A DNA stretch of 64,000 nucleotides from Pleurocapsa sp. PCC 7327 (lineage in GTDB: Bacteria > Cyanobacteriota > Cyanobacteriia > Cyanobacteriales > Microcystaceae). Position numbers and translations under genes: made by a program. The notes under the pieces were generated by a model. That model was not told the origin of the DNA. It worked only from the letters and a program-made list of their open reading frames with translations, and ran no database searches. The stretch is from positions 2,395,501 through 2,459,500 of the forward strand of contig NC_019689.1 in assembly GCF_000317025.1 (NCBI RefSeq). Reading direction: 5' to 3'. Shown one piece after another: positions 20,601 through 29,673 of the stretch; position 1 is the first letter of the stretch; each line of letters opens with the position of its first letter.

Positions 20601-20787
20601 CATAGTCTAGCCATCTACGATTGAGCGAATCTACCGCAGATTTGTCTTTTGGAGACTGCCATCCTTGCATACATCTAAGGATTGCCCATTGTCCTTCTCT
20701 ACCTAAATCTTGACTGTGGGATAAGGCTTTTAAACCCGGATCGTGGAGCAATCCCCAAATTTTGGCTTGCCAGTAAGCTTCAGACAC
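17668..20787 (-). CDS. cas10: Cas10/Cmr2, signalling and large subunit of type III-B
   Basis: 1039 residues, GTG start with AAGGAAC upstream. Order: N-terminal HD-like segment with LLHDP (H15-D16); first palm-like domain with AAGDGDSM near 674-681; second palm with CGGDDIL (G762-G763-D764-D765), the intact cyclase motif that turns ATP into cyclic oligoadenylates; helical C-terminal domain. Residues about 807-856 (NNYELGTMNDKKNNDELGIM and on) are translated repeat DNA inserted about 40 residues after GGDD, before the block PLFTLGSSATISFGIVIAHH. The signalling active site itself is untouched. Whether the HD site still cuts DNA is unclear. Confidence 0.93.
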   Translation of the reverse strand: MSEAYWQAKIWGLLHDPGLKALSHSQDLGREGQWAILRCMQGWQSPKDKSAVDSLNRRWLDYVGLCDLIASASDRSTIGRLAPQYSAISYQENGLQIHHLLSGKAQKLQICQWHERLQQGKRKEFLEQKELEVLNSIKDWDNPSQVHWWLWRCYPDLLAKDTPEIYLLPAETRLPDASLWSHTSITSALAGGLAGYYRQQENYPAKNQSFTRSSRPHLVVFTFSPVQELVKASRKMRDFWAGSWLLHYLSAKVCWELAKKYGADTFLYPCLYQQPLIDHWLLKEYPHFGQWIEEPTPQQLLTAGFPNVIVMILPNNGKQGDEIKDNPIYAATQYAKQVLEKEWQELGTKSLEFLQKMNPAWKEINPHTWDDWLKSQWQTYWTALPIGNLETELHHSPRKNEAGEYEKWCDSQNDFTNLKENLALFETNEAKFLKAVFGLLDKETETDSKGYSRQPNLNVGSWWGSIFDRLRDNLTAVKNARTWSMPTAFGPRSTISGIGSVVHPIYDETKPDWATEGQTKKFWSEQKNTGLFDGIEELNATEVVKRVLHKILPDILGINDLSLTYPDLSSGVAGWLKQAEIAGNREAIKYYQTACGEIYQQFSWTQDAARTAWGIPWIKNNYPKLPNPRLLNAGWLIEDFKNIDEKQTELSKIKNIIANYFPPGKNPTDWYVLAAGDGDSMREWLKGAKLKPYQEYIPQELQEKIDGFPDEIKQPVSEFLKVKKRMGPATHSALSRSLLDFANQLVPYLTESRYAGRLIYCGGDDILSYTNLWEWDSWLWDIRQCFKGQEDPQGEFESEGDYWKYKNNYELGTMNDKKNNDELGIMNDEQKDLSLIIHPSSLNQNSSFSTHPSSLTNRPLFTLGSSATISFGIVIAHHSVPLAIALENLWEAEEEAKEHYYIVNNEKFSKDAVQVRTIYGNGNILKSTAKFKVFASWRELVDFAQTHSELDSAIFEQAAEIWSAHPAPKVAIAQWTKAFCERRAIFSEESKSQKQLFIDYLSNFLTILVEHSLDNKQADTEIKNWLKLAAFTLRNRQIN
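18221..18369. repeat. Double repeat copy inside cas10, in frame
   Basis: Two adjacent copies, about 149 bases: AATGATGAAGGATGAGTGCT, AATGATGAAGGATGAATGAT, then two arms of the CGTTCATAATTCCTAATTCA type. Adds about 50 residues to Cas10 with the frame kept. Confidence 0.78.
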
Positions 20788-20870
20788 AATCGAAAGTTCC
20801 TTACAAGAGCTTTTTGAAACTATAGCTATTGTTCCCGTTTAAATTCTAGAGCTAACACGATCTTGCAATT

Positions 20871-20886
20871 ACTTTTTTAAAAAAGT
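20871..20886. promoter_or_regulatory. 16-base palindrome upstream of cas10
   Basis: ACTTTTTTAAAAAAGT, a perfect palindrome in the 147-base gap between the WYL gene and cas10. It could be an operator, or a weak AT stem; there is no GC stem typical of a terminator. Confidence 0.3.
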
Positions 20887-20934
20887 CTGAAATTGTCTAC
20901 TAGTCTGGGTTCTAGGATTTTTTGATTCGGATTT

Positions 20935-22176
20935 TCAATTATTGGCTTTTGTGTATCTATCGACTAGATTTAAAGCTGCCTGACGGTGCTTTTCCACTAA
21001 CTGAGGGGGAGATAGTACCTGTGCTCGATCGCCATAGCGTTGAACCCAAATACTAAATTCATCCAAGGAGCGAGGGGGCAATTCGAGGCAGTAATCTACA
21101 TACTGAGGCTTGCCCGTCTGACTATCTTTGGGTCCGCGCCGAATCTTTTGATGGGAATGGCGCAGTTCTCCTTCTTCGATAAAACTACTTACCGGAGGGA
21201 AAAAGCGAACTTTCACCCTGACAAACTCTAGCTCTCCTCTTAACTCTAACTGTTGTTCTTCAAGCTCGCCCAATTTAAACCCCCACCCATTCTTGAGAAG
21301 TCGATAAGCTCTTTTGAGGCTTTGTTTTTGGGCTTCTATTCCCCTTCCCCCCGGTGTCAGAATCTGGCAGTAATTACTAAAACGATTGACCCGAGCGATC
21401 GCTAAACAACCATTACTACAAGATTCATAGAGCAAGTACCAAGCAATATCATAGTAAATTAACTGGAGCGGCCAAATTACAAGCGGGCCGACTTTTTGAT
21501 GTCCATACAAATCGAAGGAGCGAGAAATTTCTATCGCTTGTCCTTCCACGATCGCTCGTTCGACCTTGTCAATTTGATGGAACAGAGTATTCCTAAATTC
21601 TCCTTTTTCCATCATTTCTTGAGGATCTGTGTAATTAATGGCTCGATTTAAATGTTGCCGAACTGGATAAAAAAAATCTTTTCTCGGGTAATCCTTTCCC
21701 CATCGAACGGCGGAGGTTTGGACTTCGTTAAATTCAAATCCTCTCAGTCTTTTACGAAGCTGGCGGTAAATTTGTCTGATTCTGGGGTCGCCTTGGTAAA
21801 TAGCTTGAGATTCTAAAGCATTGAAAGCTACTCTGAATTCATCTCGATCCATGACTCCAGTACCCAAATAATAACCCCAGCGATACATTCGGCGATCGAG
21901 AATGTAATAATCGCGCAGTTTCTCCAAATCTCTTCGCAAGGTAGGTGTAGCTGGATAACCCTCTGGAAGTTGGAATCCAACTGCGGCTGCCAACTCTCGC
22001 AACTGGTTTTTCAAAGCTTCTAGGGCATTGTGATGATTACCTGGTTCTGAGATTTCCGCTCTATCATTTTCCCGATAGCCGACACCGGGATAGTTAACCA
22101 AAGTAGCAATTAACAACATCAGACGGTCAAAAGCTTGCGGGTCGGCGTAAGGATGAGATTTAGCTTGTTTAGCCAT
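20935..22176 (-). CDS. WYL-domain transcriptional regulator of the CRISPR locus
   Basis: 413 residues. N-terminal part (about 60-130) has a winged-helix-like stretch (LRRDLEKLRDYYILDRRMYRW); the middle to C-terminal part carries the WYL-type domain, seen as LVIWPLQLIYYDIAWYLLYE and LAIARVNRFSNYCQI, then a C-terminal WCX-like extension. WYL proteins next to cas genes in cyanobacteria act as regulators of crRNA or cas expression, probably by sensing a ligand or nucleic acid. It is first in the minus-strand run and divergent from csx18-cas1-cas2, so it can act on both sides. Confidence 0.88.
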   Translation of the reverse strand: MAKQAKSHPYADPQAFDRLMLLIATLVNYPGVGYRENDRAEISEPGNHHNALEALKNQLRELAAAVGFQLPEGYPATPTLRRDLEKLRDYYILDRRMYRWGYYLGTGVMDRDEFRVAFNALESQAIYQGDPRIRQIYRQLRKRLRGFEFNEVQTSAVRWGKDYPRKDFFYPVRQHLNRAINYTDPQEMMEKGEFRNTLFHQIDKVERAIVEGQAIEISRSFDLYGHQKVGPLVIWPLQLIYYDIAWYLLYESCSNGCLAIARVNRFSNYCQILTPGGRGIEAQKQSLKRAYRLLKNGWGFKLGELEEQQLELRGELEFVRVKVRFFPPVSSFIEEGELRHSHQKIRRGPKDSQTGKPQYVDYCLELPPRSLDEFSIWVQRYGDRAQVLSPPQLVEKHRQAALNLVDRYTKANN

Positions 22177-22256
<80 letters not shown>

Positions 22257-22466
22257 TTTAAATGACGATTAACTTGAGGGAGCTATTCTCGTCAAGCTAA
22301 AGCCAATCTAGCATTAACTTACCCACACCGACGCAAAAACTCTCAAGTCCAAGGTACTCCGCTAAGAGAAAAACTTATCTCGATATTGGCTTTAATTCGC
22401 TACCGAGACTTAACCCAGCTAAAGTAGCAATAAGAATTAGACCTGTAAAAAAAAGCGAGGCATCGA
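22257..22466. promoter_or_regulatory. Divergent control region of the cas locus
   Basis: About 210 bases between the WYL gene and csx18. It contains the inverted pair TAAAGCCAAT (22298-22307) and ATTGGCTTTA (22385-22394), 77 bases apart, a good candidate for two regulator sites flanking divergent promoters. No strong -35/-10 pair stands out. Confidence 0.4.
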
Positions 22467-22754
22467 ATGTATCTTTCCCTGCGTGCTACTTTTGTGCGCA
22501 ATGTAGTTGTTGCTGGAGTTAACGGAGCCATTACCCTCATTTTGCTTTTGATTGCACCGTTAGGATTGGCAGCAGTGATTGTTAACACTGTTATGGTTAC
22601 GGCTTCTACCTTTGTGGTGTGTACTTTGGGAGATTTGGTCGTGGCGTGGTTATTGAAATCTTCCTCTCCCAATCAATTGACTCGGGGTGGAGAACTCAGA
22701 CAATTCAACCCCTTCTCCCAACCCAAAGCAATTGACAGAAGAAAACGTTATTGA
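22467..22754 (+). CDS. Csx18-like small membrane protein
   Basis: 95 residues. Two hydrophobic helices, GVNGAITLILLLIAPLGLAA and VIVNTVMVTASTFVVCTLGD, nearly fill residues 12-70; the tail is polar and basic. It lies 18 bases before cas1 on the same strand. Small two-helix proteins at this place are annotated Csx18 in cyanobacterial type III loci; that name rests on my memory of the family. Function is unknown; a membrane-linked role in adaptation or signalling is only inference. Confidence 0.6.
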   Translation: MYLSLRATFVRNVVVAGVNGAITLILLLIAPLGLAAVIVNTVMVTASTFVVCTLGDLVVAWLLKSSSPNQLTRGGELRQFNPFSQPKAIDRRKRY

Positions 22755-22772
22755 TTCGGCTGTAAAAAAGGC

Positions 22773-23765
22773 ATGAAAAGTCTTTATGTATCTCAGCAAG
22801 GCTGTTACGTTTCCCTCAAACAAGAAAGCCTAATTGTCCAGCAGAAAGGAAAAATTTTAGCAGAAGTTCAACTTCCCCTGTTGGAACAAATTCTGATTTT
22901 TGGTAAATCTCAGGTTACTACTCAAGCAATTCGCACCTGCTTGTGGCGCAATATTCCCATTGCCTATCTTTCTCGCATGGGATACTGCTACGGACGACTC
23001 CTTCCCCTCGAGCGTGGCTATCGCCATCTAACTCGCTATCAACAACAGATTAGTTCGCTAGAGCGATTGCTCGTAGCACGGGAAATTGTGCGAGCCAAGC
23101 TTAAAAATAGCCGCGTCATCCTCTTACGACAACAGCGACGGCACAACTCAGAAACGATCGCTTTTGCCATTCAAAGTTTAGAGCATTTGATTCAAAAAGC
23201 CACACAAGCAGATAATTTAGAGCGATTGATGGGATATGAAGGTGCTGGGAGTGGTAGTTATTTTTCCGCTTTTGGCGAAAGTTTAACTAATCGCGAGTTT
23301 GTCTTTCTGGCTCGTTCTCGCAGACCGCCAGGGAATCCTGTCAATGCCCTGCTCAGTTTTGGCTATCAGGTATTATGGAATCACCTTTTGGCATTAATCG
23401 AAATCCAAGGACTCGATCCCTATCAAGCTTGTTTACACCAAGGAACAGAACGTCATGCCGCTCTAGCTTCAGATTTAATCGAAGAATTTCGCGCACCAAT
23501 TGTCGATTCTCTCGTGTTATGGCTGGTTAATAGCAAAGTAATGGATGCTGCCAACGACTTTGAATATGGCAATGGAGGCTGCTATCTCAATAATTCGGGA
23601 CGGAAGAAATATTTGAAAGCCTTTTTACAGCGTATGGAAGAGGAAGTTCAAACCAATTCCCAACAGAAGCAACCGCGCTGGGATTTGCTCGCGCAGCAGG
23701 TGAAGTTGTTTAAGCAGTTTATCTATGAACCTTCTCGAGGTTATCAACCTTTCTTGATTCGTTAG
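22773..23765 (+). CDS. cas1: Cas1 integrase
   Basis: 330 residues. Cas1 with Cas2 inserts new spacers at the leader end. The beta-rich N-terminus (MKSLYVSQQGCYVSLKQESL) is followed by the helical catalytic domain: Glu in LMGYEGAGSGSYF, His in ACLHQGTERHAALASDLIEE, and the Asp/Glu cluster DLIEEFRAPIVD. All three metal positions look present. It runs 8 bases ahead of cas2. There is no reverse transcriptase or Cas6 fusion, as is sometimes found in type III. Confidence 0.96.
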   Translation: MKSLYVSQQGCYVSLKQESLIVQQKGKILAEVQLPLLEQILIFGKSQVTTQAIRTCLWRNIPIAYLSRMGYCYGRLLPLERGYRHLTRYQQQISSLERLLVAREIVRAKLKNSRVILLRQQRRHNSETIAFAIQSLEHLIQKATQADNLERLMGYEGAGSGSYFSAFGESLTNREFVFLARSRRPPGNPVNALLSFGYQVLWNHLLALIEIQGLDPYQACLHQGTERHAALASDLIEEFRAPIVDSLVLWLVNSKVMDAANDFEYGNGGCYLNNSGRKKYLKAFLQRMEEEVQTNSQQKQPRWDLLAQQVKLFKQFIYEPSRGYQPFLIR

Positions 23766-23773
23766 CTGAAAAG

Positions 23774-24052
23774 ATGCTTTTCTATGTAGTCGTTTACGAT
23801 CTTCCTTGCGATAAGCGGCGCAAAAAAGTAGCAGATTTATTAGAGGGATACGGTCAGCGGGTACAATATTCTGTCTTTGAATGTATCCTCACTAAAGCTA
23901 AGTATGATGAATTGCGCCAAAGATTGAAAAAACGCATCAAAGAAGAAGAAGATAGTGTCAGATTTTATCCCCTTTCCGGTCATACTTTAGCTCAAGTAGA
24001 AATTTGGGGACAACCTCCGCTAACCAAACCTCCCAGTTCTCTCATCGTCTAA
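23774..24052 (+). CDS. cas2: Cas2, adaptation complex partner
   Basis: 92 residues, ferredoxin-like fold: first strand FYVVVYDLPCDKRRKKVADL with the conserved Asp9, then GQRVQYSVFECIL and the end strand VRFYPLS. Bridges two Cas1 dimers during spacer insertion. The gene lies 195 bases before the first repeat, so the leader follows directly. Confidence 0.96.
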   Translation: MLFYVVVYDLPCDKRRKKVADLLEGYGQRVQYSVFECILTKAKYDELRQRLKKRIKEEEDSVRFYPLSGHTLAQVEIWGQPPLTKPPSSLIV

Positions 24053-24247
24053 TTTGGGTTCACCCGAGAGCGAGGGCCTCGAAAAATCTTTAGAAAGCTT
24101 TTTTTTCGTTCAGCCCCTCGAACTCAATCTTAATAAGGGTTTCAAGATTTAGAAGTTCTTTTTTGTCGAGCAGGTAACTCCCTAAGCGCGACCCCCTCGC
24201 GATTGCCCTCTGGACACTAGTTGGGATATAGGTTTCAATAAAGAAGA
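24053..24247 (+). promoter_or_regulatory. CRISPR leader
   Basis: 195 bases between cas2 and the first repeat. A possible promoter is TTGCCC (about 24204) and GATATA 16 bases later, about 20 bases ahead of the array, reading into it on the plus strand. Position beside cas1-cas2 marks this as the insertion end. Confidence 0.65.
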
Positions 24248-27200
24248 CTCTCTATTTATTAGAGAAATTAGTTGAATGGAAACTCAAGGGCACGACCGGC
24301 GAGGCGCGGCTAGGCAACCTCTCTATTTATTAGAGAAATTAGTTGAATGGAAACGCCGGCCAGGGCCTCGGCCACGGTGCGCGCGGCCTCTCTCTATTTA
24401 TTAGAGAAATTAGTTGAATGGAAACAAAACCCAGTTTTTGCGAGTTAACGGCTTGTAAAAAAGCTCTCTATTTATTAGAGAAATTAGTTGAATGGAAACT
24501 AGGTCTGAGGCCTTGCGACAAGCACAATTAAAACTCTCTATTTATTAGAGAAATTAGTTGAATGGAAACTTGGTAAAAGGATTGACCGTTCCTGTGTTCA
24601 CAAAGGTTGCAGCTCTCTATTTATTAGAGAAATTAGTTGAATGGAAACCCTGAAAAAATAGGCGGATTTGTAGATACGCTTATTCCCTCTCTATTTATTA
24701 GAGAAATTAGTTGAATGGAAACAACATCCGCCGTCGGAGTTTACCTGCCCGTGCACCGAAGCCCTCTCTATTTATTAGAGAAATTAGTTGAATGGAAACA
24801 TAAACCCAGTTGAGATTGGCCGCCATGCGCACCTCGCCTCTCTATTTATTAGAGAAATTAGTTGAATGGAAACGGTCGTCCTGCCAGTCTCCCGCCACCA
24901 GCGGCGCTCTCTATTTATTAGAGAAATTAGTTGAATGGAAACCGGGCTTTGCCTGGAGCGCCCGGCGCAACACGGTGGTCTCTCTATTTATTAGAGAAAT
25001 TAGTTGAATGGAAACGTCAGGTCCACGACCCGAACCCCTCGCCTGTGCGTCACTCTCTATTTATTAGAGAAATTAGTTGAATGGAAACGACTGTTTGAGT
25101 ATCAATGAGGACATTTTAAAACAAGCTCTCTATTTATTAGAGAAATTAGTTGAATGGAAACACAAAATCACCAGCGAGCTGGAAACCCGCAATGCACTCT
25201 CTATTTATTAGAGAAATTAGTTGAATGGAAACGTCGAGTATTACGACGCGCTGGCCGCCAGCTTCCTCGGCGAACTCTCTATTTATTAGAGAAATTAGTT
25301 GAATGGAAACTATCTTTTTTGGATTGTAAATCTATATCAAGATTAACTCTCTATTTATTAGAGAAATTAGTTGAATGGAAACTTCCTCATCGGATTCCCC
25401 ACGCACGTCTACTGTTTCAACTCTCTATTTATTAGAGAAATTAGTTGAATGGAAACATCTCTGGTTACCGGCAAGCGCTTGTTTATGCGGCAGTTGGCAA
25501 CTCTCTATTTATTAGAGAAATTAGTTGAATGGAAACGGCTTACTTCAAGAAAGAGAACTCGGACCTCAGGCCACTTCAGACTCTCTATTTATTAGAGAAA
25601 TTAGTTGAATGGAAACCAAAAAGGTTTGGCAGAACCTAAGTCAAGAACATCAGAATGCCTCTCTATTTATTAGAGAAATTAGTTGAATGGAAACCGATAG
25701 AAGCGAGTTTCAGCCGAGGAACGCCGGGTGCTCTCTATTTATTAGAGAAATTAGTTGAATGGAAACAGCCGACCACTATAACGCGATGGTCATGTTCGTC
25801 AAACTACGCTCTCTATTTATTAGAGAAATTAGTTGAATGGAAACGCCCGTGTAGAGCGAGGCTGCGTCGGTCTGCTCTTCTCTCTATTTATTAGAGAAAT
25901 TAGTTGAATGGAAACTTAGTGTAATAGCGCTCGATTTTAGTGATTGGCTTTTCAATTATCTCTCTATTTATTAGAGAAATTAGTTGAATGGAAACCACAA
26001 TTCCAAAACATCAAAGCTAAGATAGAGACCGACTCTCTATTTATTAGAGAAATTAGTTGAATGGAAACCACTTTCACCATCGAATCCGGTGACACCCACC
26101 AGGGTTCCACCCTCTCTATTTATTAGAGAAATTAGTTGAATGGAAACGACAACCCCCATATCTTCAAACTCGGACGGTTCAAAGTCCGCTCTCTATTTAT
26201 TAGAGAAATTAGTTGAATGGAAACTCAGCTCTCATAGCAGTGCTAAGCCCTTTAACTGCTTCCTCTCTATTTATTAGAGAAATTAGTTGAATGGAAACAT
26301 CTCCGATGCTACAAAAATTGCCAATCGTGCCGAAAGCAAACTCTCTATTTATTAGAGAAATTAGTTGAATGGAAACTTTCATCGCCCATGAAAACCACTA
26401 TCGACTGGATGCGCCTCTCTATTTATTAGAGAAATTAGTTGAATGGAAACATCGGTTTCCCCATTTCCAGCGTCAACAGTTGACCAAAGCTCTCTATTTA
26501 TTAGAGAAATTAGTTGAATGGAAACTCACCAATGCGGTCGGCATGGCACTCGCTGAAAAGCTACTCGCCGCTCTCTATTTATTAGAGAAATTAGTTGAAT
26601 GGAAACGTCGCGGGGCTTGCCGTCGCGATATTTCCAACTTGGCCTCTCTATTTATTAGAGAAATTAGTTGAATGGAAACTCGCGAAGGTGAACGGCGCGC
26701 GCGGCGACGCGGCGGGGCTCGCCCGGCTCTCTATTTATTAGAGAAATTAGTTGAATGGAAACAGTATCCGGCTCACGCAACGAGAGCGCTCTTCATGCTC
26801 TCTATTTATTAGAGAAATTAGTTGAATGGAAACCTATTTACTTACTTATATAAGTAAGTAATTAATTTATATCTCTCTATTTATTAGAGAAATTAGTTGA
26901 ATGGAAACTTGATCGTCTTTATAGGCTGAATTGTTTTGCTCAGGCGTGTGTCCCAGCGATTGCTCTCTATTTATTAGAGAAATTAGTTGAATGGAAACTG
27001 GGCGCGCAATGCCTCTGTATTGCAAAAGTTGCCTTAGCTCTCTATTTATTAGAGAAATTAGTTGAATGGAAACCACAAGTTGGCCGAGTCGCAGAAAAAA
27101 TCGGCGCGGACTCTCTATTTATTAGAGAAATTAGTTGAATGGAAACGATGGGCAACTGGGTCTTCGGGTGTGACATCTGCCAGCTCTCTATTTATTAGAG

Positions 27201-27889
27201 AAATTAGTTGAATGGAAACACTCCAATGTGGTTTTTACCTCTTGTTCCACACTGGCTCTCTATTTATTAGAGAAATTAGTTGAATGGAAACCTGAGTTGC
27301 ATGCAGAGCCATAAGGGCATCGAGCTGAGCTCTCTATTTATTAGAGAAATTAGTTGAATGGAAACACCTGGTATCTTCGCAACCCTACTCGACACACCGT
27401 AGTTCTTTGTAACTCTCTATTTATTAGAGAAATTAGTTGAATGGAAACTTGGATAAAAATATTCGTTACCTTTTGCAGCTCCGCCAACTCTCTATTTATT
27501 AGAGAAATTAGTTGAATGGAAACTAAACCACGTAAAATTATTTCCACCCAAGACAATTGCTCTCTATTTATTAGAGAAATTAGTTGAATGGAAACGTGGT
27601 AGCTCTAACATTACATGGATAATGGTTTGTATCCGCGCTCTCTATTTATTAGAGAAATTAGTTGAATGGAAACACCTTCGGGTCAGGTGGGCTGGTTGAG
27701 CTTCTTAAGCCCTCTCTATTTATTAGAGAAATTAGTTGAATGGAAACAACCGAAGCCAGCTCTTGAGGTTCCATGCCAACAACTCTCTATTTATTAGAGA
27801 AATTAGTTGAATGGAAACAACCGAAGCCAGCTCTTGAGGTTCCATGCCAACAACTCTCTATTTATTAGAGAAATTAGTTGAATGGAAAC
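24248..27889 (+). CRISPR. CRISPR array, 49 repeats, 48 spacers
   Basis: The repeat is 36 bases, starting CTCTCTATTTATTAGAGAAA and ending TTAGTTGAATGGAAAC. I counted 49 copies by position and saw no variation, even in the last. Spacers run from 33 to 54 bases, mostly 35-44. TCTCTA and TAGAGA within the repeat form a 6-bp stem with a TTTAT loop; the rest is AU-rich and unpaired. The last eight bases, ATGGAAAC, suit a crRNA 5' tag if transcribed plus. Spacers 47 and 48 are identical, spacer 35 contains a perfect 24-base palindrome, and several spacers are far richer in GC than the host. Confidence 0.99.
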
Positions 27890-27945
27890 TCCACCAAGAA
27901 TTTGGCTGATGAATTTAGCAGGGGATGAACAACAGCCCCATTCAA

Positions 27946-28728
27946 TTAATTTCGGATAGCTAATACAGAGAAGCTTGGGCCATTAGGATGATCTGGCTGT
28001 TCAAAATTTATTTCAATTTCATTAAAGCCAAGATATTTAAGGCAGGCTAAGATATCCCCTCGACTCATCCAATTACTAAATGGTTGACTCCCGCCACAAA
28101 ATCCCGCATCATCCAAGGCTGTTAAATACTCATACCGATATAGAGTATGTTTAAATCCGTTATGTTCTGCACTGATGCTGCTGGGAAATTTTTTCGCAAT
28201 TTTGTGAGGGTTTGCTTGAAGCAAGTCACGGTCATAATAGTGAGTCCAAATAAATACTTTGTTGGTGACTTGGCTGATTAAACTGAGTAGTTCCACCGGG
28301 TTGGTCATGTGGTAAAGCACACCACTGGCAAGACAAATATCAAACTTAGTCGAACAATTTTGCAGATATTTTACAAAGTCACCACAAATAAATTTGGCTC
28401 GTTTTAATTCCAAAATTTCTTTGATGATTAAACACTTTAAATAGGCGCGAGTATTAGCTTCTATTGATAGAATAGAAGCGGCTCCCATTTTTTCTAGCAT
28501 ATAGGTATGTCCGGCTTCTAGGGGGCCGAGTTCTAGGATAGTTTGATCCGCAATGCCACCTAAGCTTTTGACACACCAATGGATGCGACCGTCTTCAAAC
28601 AAGGGAATCTGCCCTGCTGCCAATTCGGCAAATTGATCGGGTAATCGAGATGCCCACTCGTTTTTAAATATATTTAAAGCGTTCTGTTCACAGGGTGATG
28701 ATGTGATGTAACTGTCAAGAATTTCCAT
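27946..28728 (-). CDS. Class I SAM-dependent methyltransferase
   Basis: 260 residues. Motif I TILELGPLEAGHTYMLEKMG near 64-83, acidic loop SILSIEANTRAYL, and the post-motif FDICLASGVLYHMTNPVELL with the following helix show a Rossmann methyltransferase. The pattern resembles small-molecule or sugar methylases found in polysaccharide loci. It converges on the end of the CRISPR array with 56 bases between, and does not look like a Cas gene. Substrate unknown. Confidence 0.8.
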   Translation of the reverse strand: MEILDSYITSSPCEQNALNIFKNEWASRLPDQFAELAAGQIPLFEDGRIHWCVKSLGGIADQTILELGPLEAGHTYMLEKMGAASILSIEANTRAYLKCLIIKEILELKRAKFICGDFVKYLQNCSTKFDICLASGVLYHMTNPVELLSLISQVTNKVFIWTHYYDRDLLQANPHKIAKKFPSSISAEHNGFKHTLYRYEYLTALDDAGFCGGSQPFSNWMSRGDILACLKYLGFNEIEINFEQPDHPNGPSFSVLAIRN

Positions 28729-28819
28729 GATAATTGCTCTAATTATTTACTGGTTATTGTCAAAATAATCATCTTGATCGCTGCTCATAATTGATTATGG
28801 CATTAAAGGCAATATCATA

Positions 28820-29635
28820 CTAGATTATGCTAGATTTTTTATATCTATACAATTTCACCAAATCAATAGCTAAATGAAGTCTACTAATTTGTTTCCTGGC
28901 TTTTCTCCAACGTTTAGATGCTTTAATTTTCTTTTTGAAATTAGGCGCACGTTTGCGACGCAATCTCTTAGATAATTGCTCTATTTTTTGTTGGGTTTTG
29001 GCTAAAAATTTCGGAGGAGCAATTATTGTTCCATCTGAACAAGCAATAGCGTGGTGAGTACCAAAATCTAAACCTATAGCACCAGTGCTAGTTTCTCGTT
29101 TTGGTTCGCAGTTTACAGTGATTGAAGCATACCATTTACCTGGTTTCCAGATGATTGTACAAGTTGTTGGTGTCCCCCAAGTTCTAGCTTTACCTCTCAT
29201 CTGAATTTGTCCTAAATTAGACAATTCCAGGTAGCCGTTATCCCCTGTTGTCTGCGCCTTCCATCCACTTATTCCCGGATAAGTCCAACCACGATCATGT
29301 CGTGCGGACTTGAATTTTGGGTATCCACCCCATCCACGGAAAAAACGTTGAAAGGCATAGTCAACACGCTTTACCGTTGCCTGTAAAGCTTGCGCACCTA
29401 ATTCTTTATATTCAGGCCAACATTCTTTGAAATCTGGCAGAATATTTTGCTGGTCATAGTAGCTAATAGAATTCCCAAAACGCTGATATTCTGTCTTTCT
29501 GTGGTAAAGACAGGCCTTGAACAAATCTTTATGAAGTCGTCGCCAATAATGCAATTTCGACTCCTGAGATTTAGTTGGATATAAGCGAAAGGTGGTTCTA
29601 CGTGTTACTCTCATGGGTGCGAGCGTACCATTCAC
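28820..29635 (-). pseudogene. tnpB: IS200/IS605 TnpB, C-terminal part lost
   Basis: 271 residues where intact TnpB has about 400. N-terminal helix-turn-helix (TTFRLYPTKSQESKLHYWRR), AFQRFFRGWGGYPKFK, and RuvC-I IGLDFGTHHAIACSDG with its Asp are present. The frame ends soon after KQISRLHLAIDLVK; RuvC-II, the zinc finger and RuvC-III are gone, so it cannot be an active nuclease. It is divergent from tnpA fragments, as in IS605-type elements. Confidence 0.85.
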
Positions 29636-29673
29636 TTAACGCCCAGTGCAACCTTTGCTCAGAAAGAGTTCTC

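Noticed and set aside
22400-22672. Minus frame opposite the csx18-like gene
   Set aside because: Shadow of the two-helix protein, which has the better start and position.
24810-27556. Open frames inside the CRISPR array with repeated LYLLEKLVEWK (plus) or VSIQLISLINRE (minus)
   Set aside because: They are translations of the repeat itself; spacers interrupt them at random.
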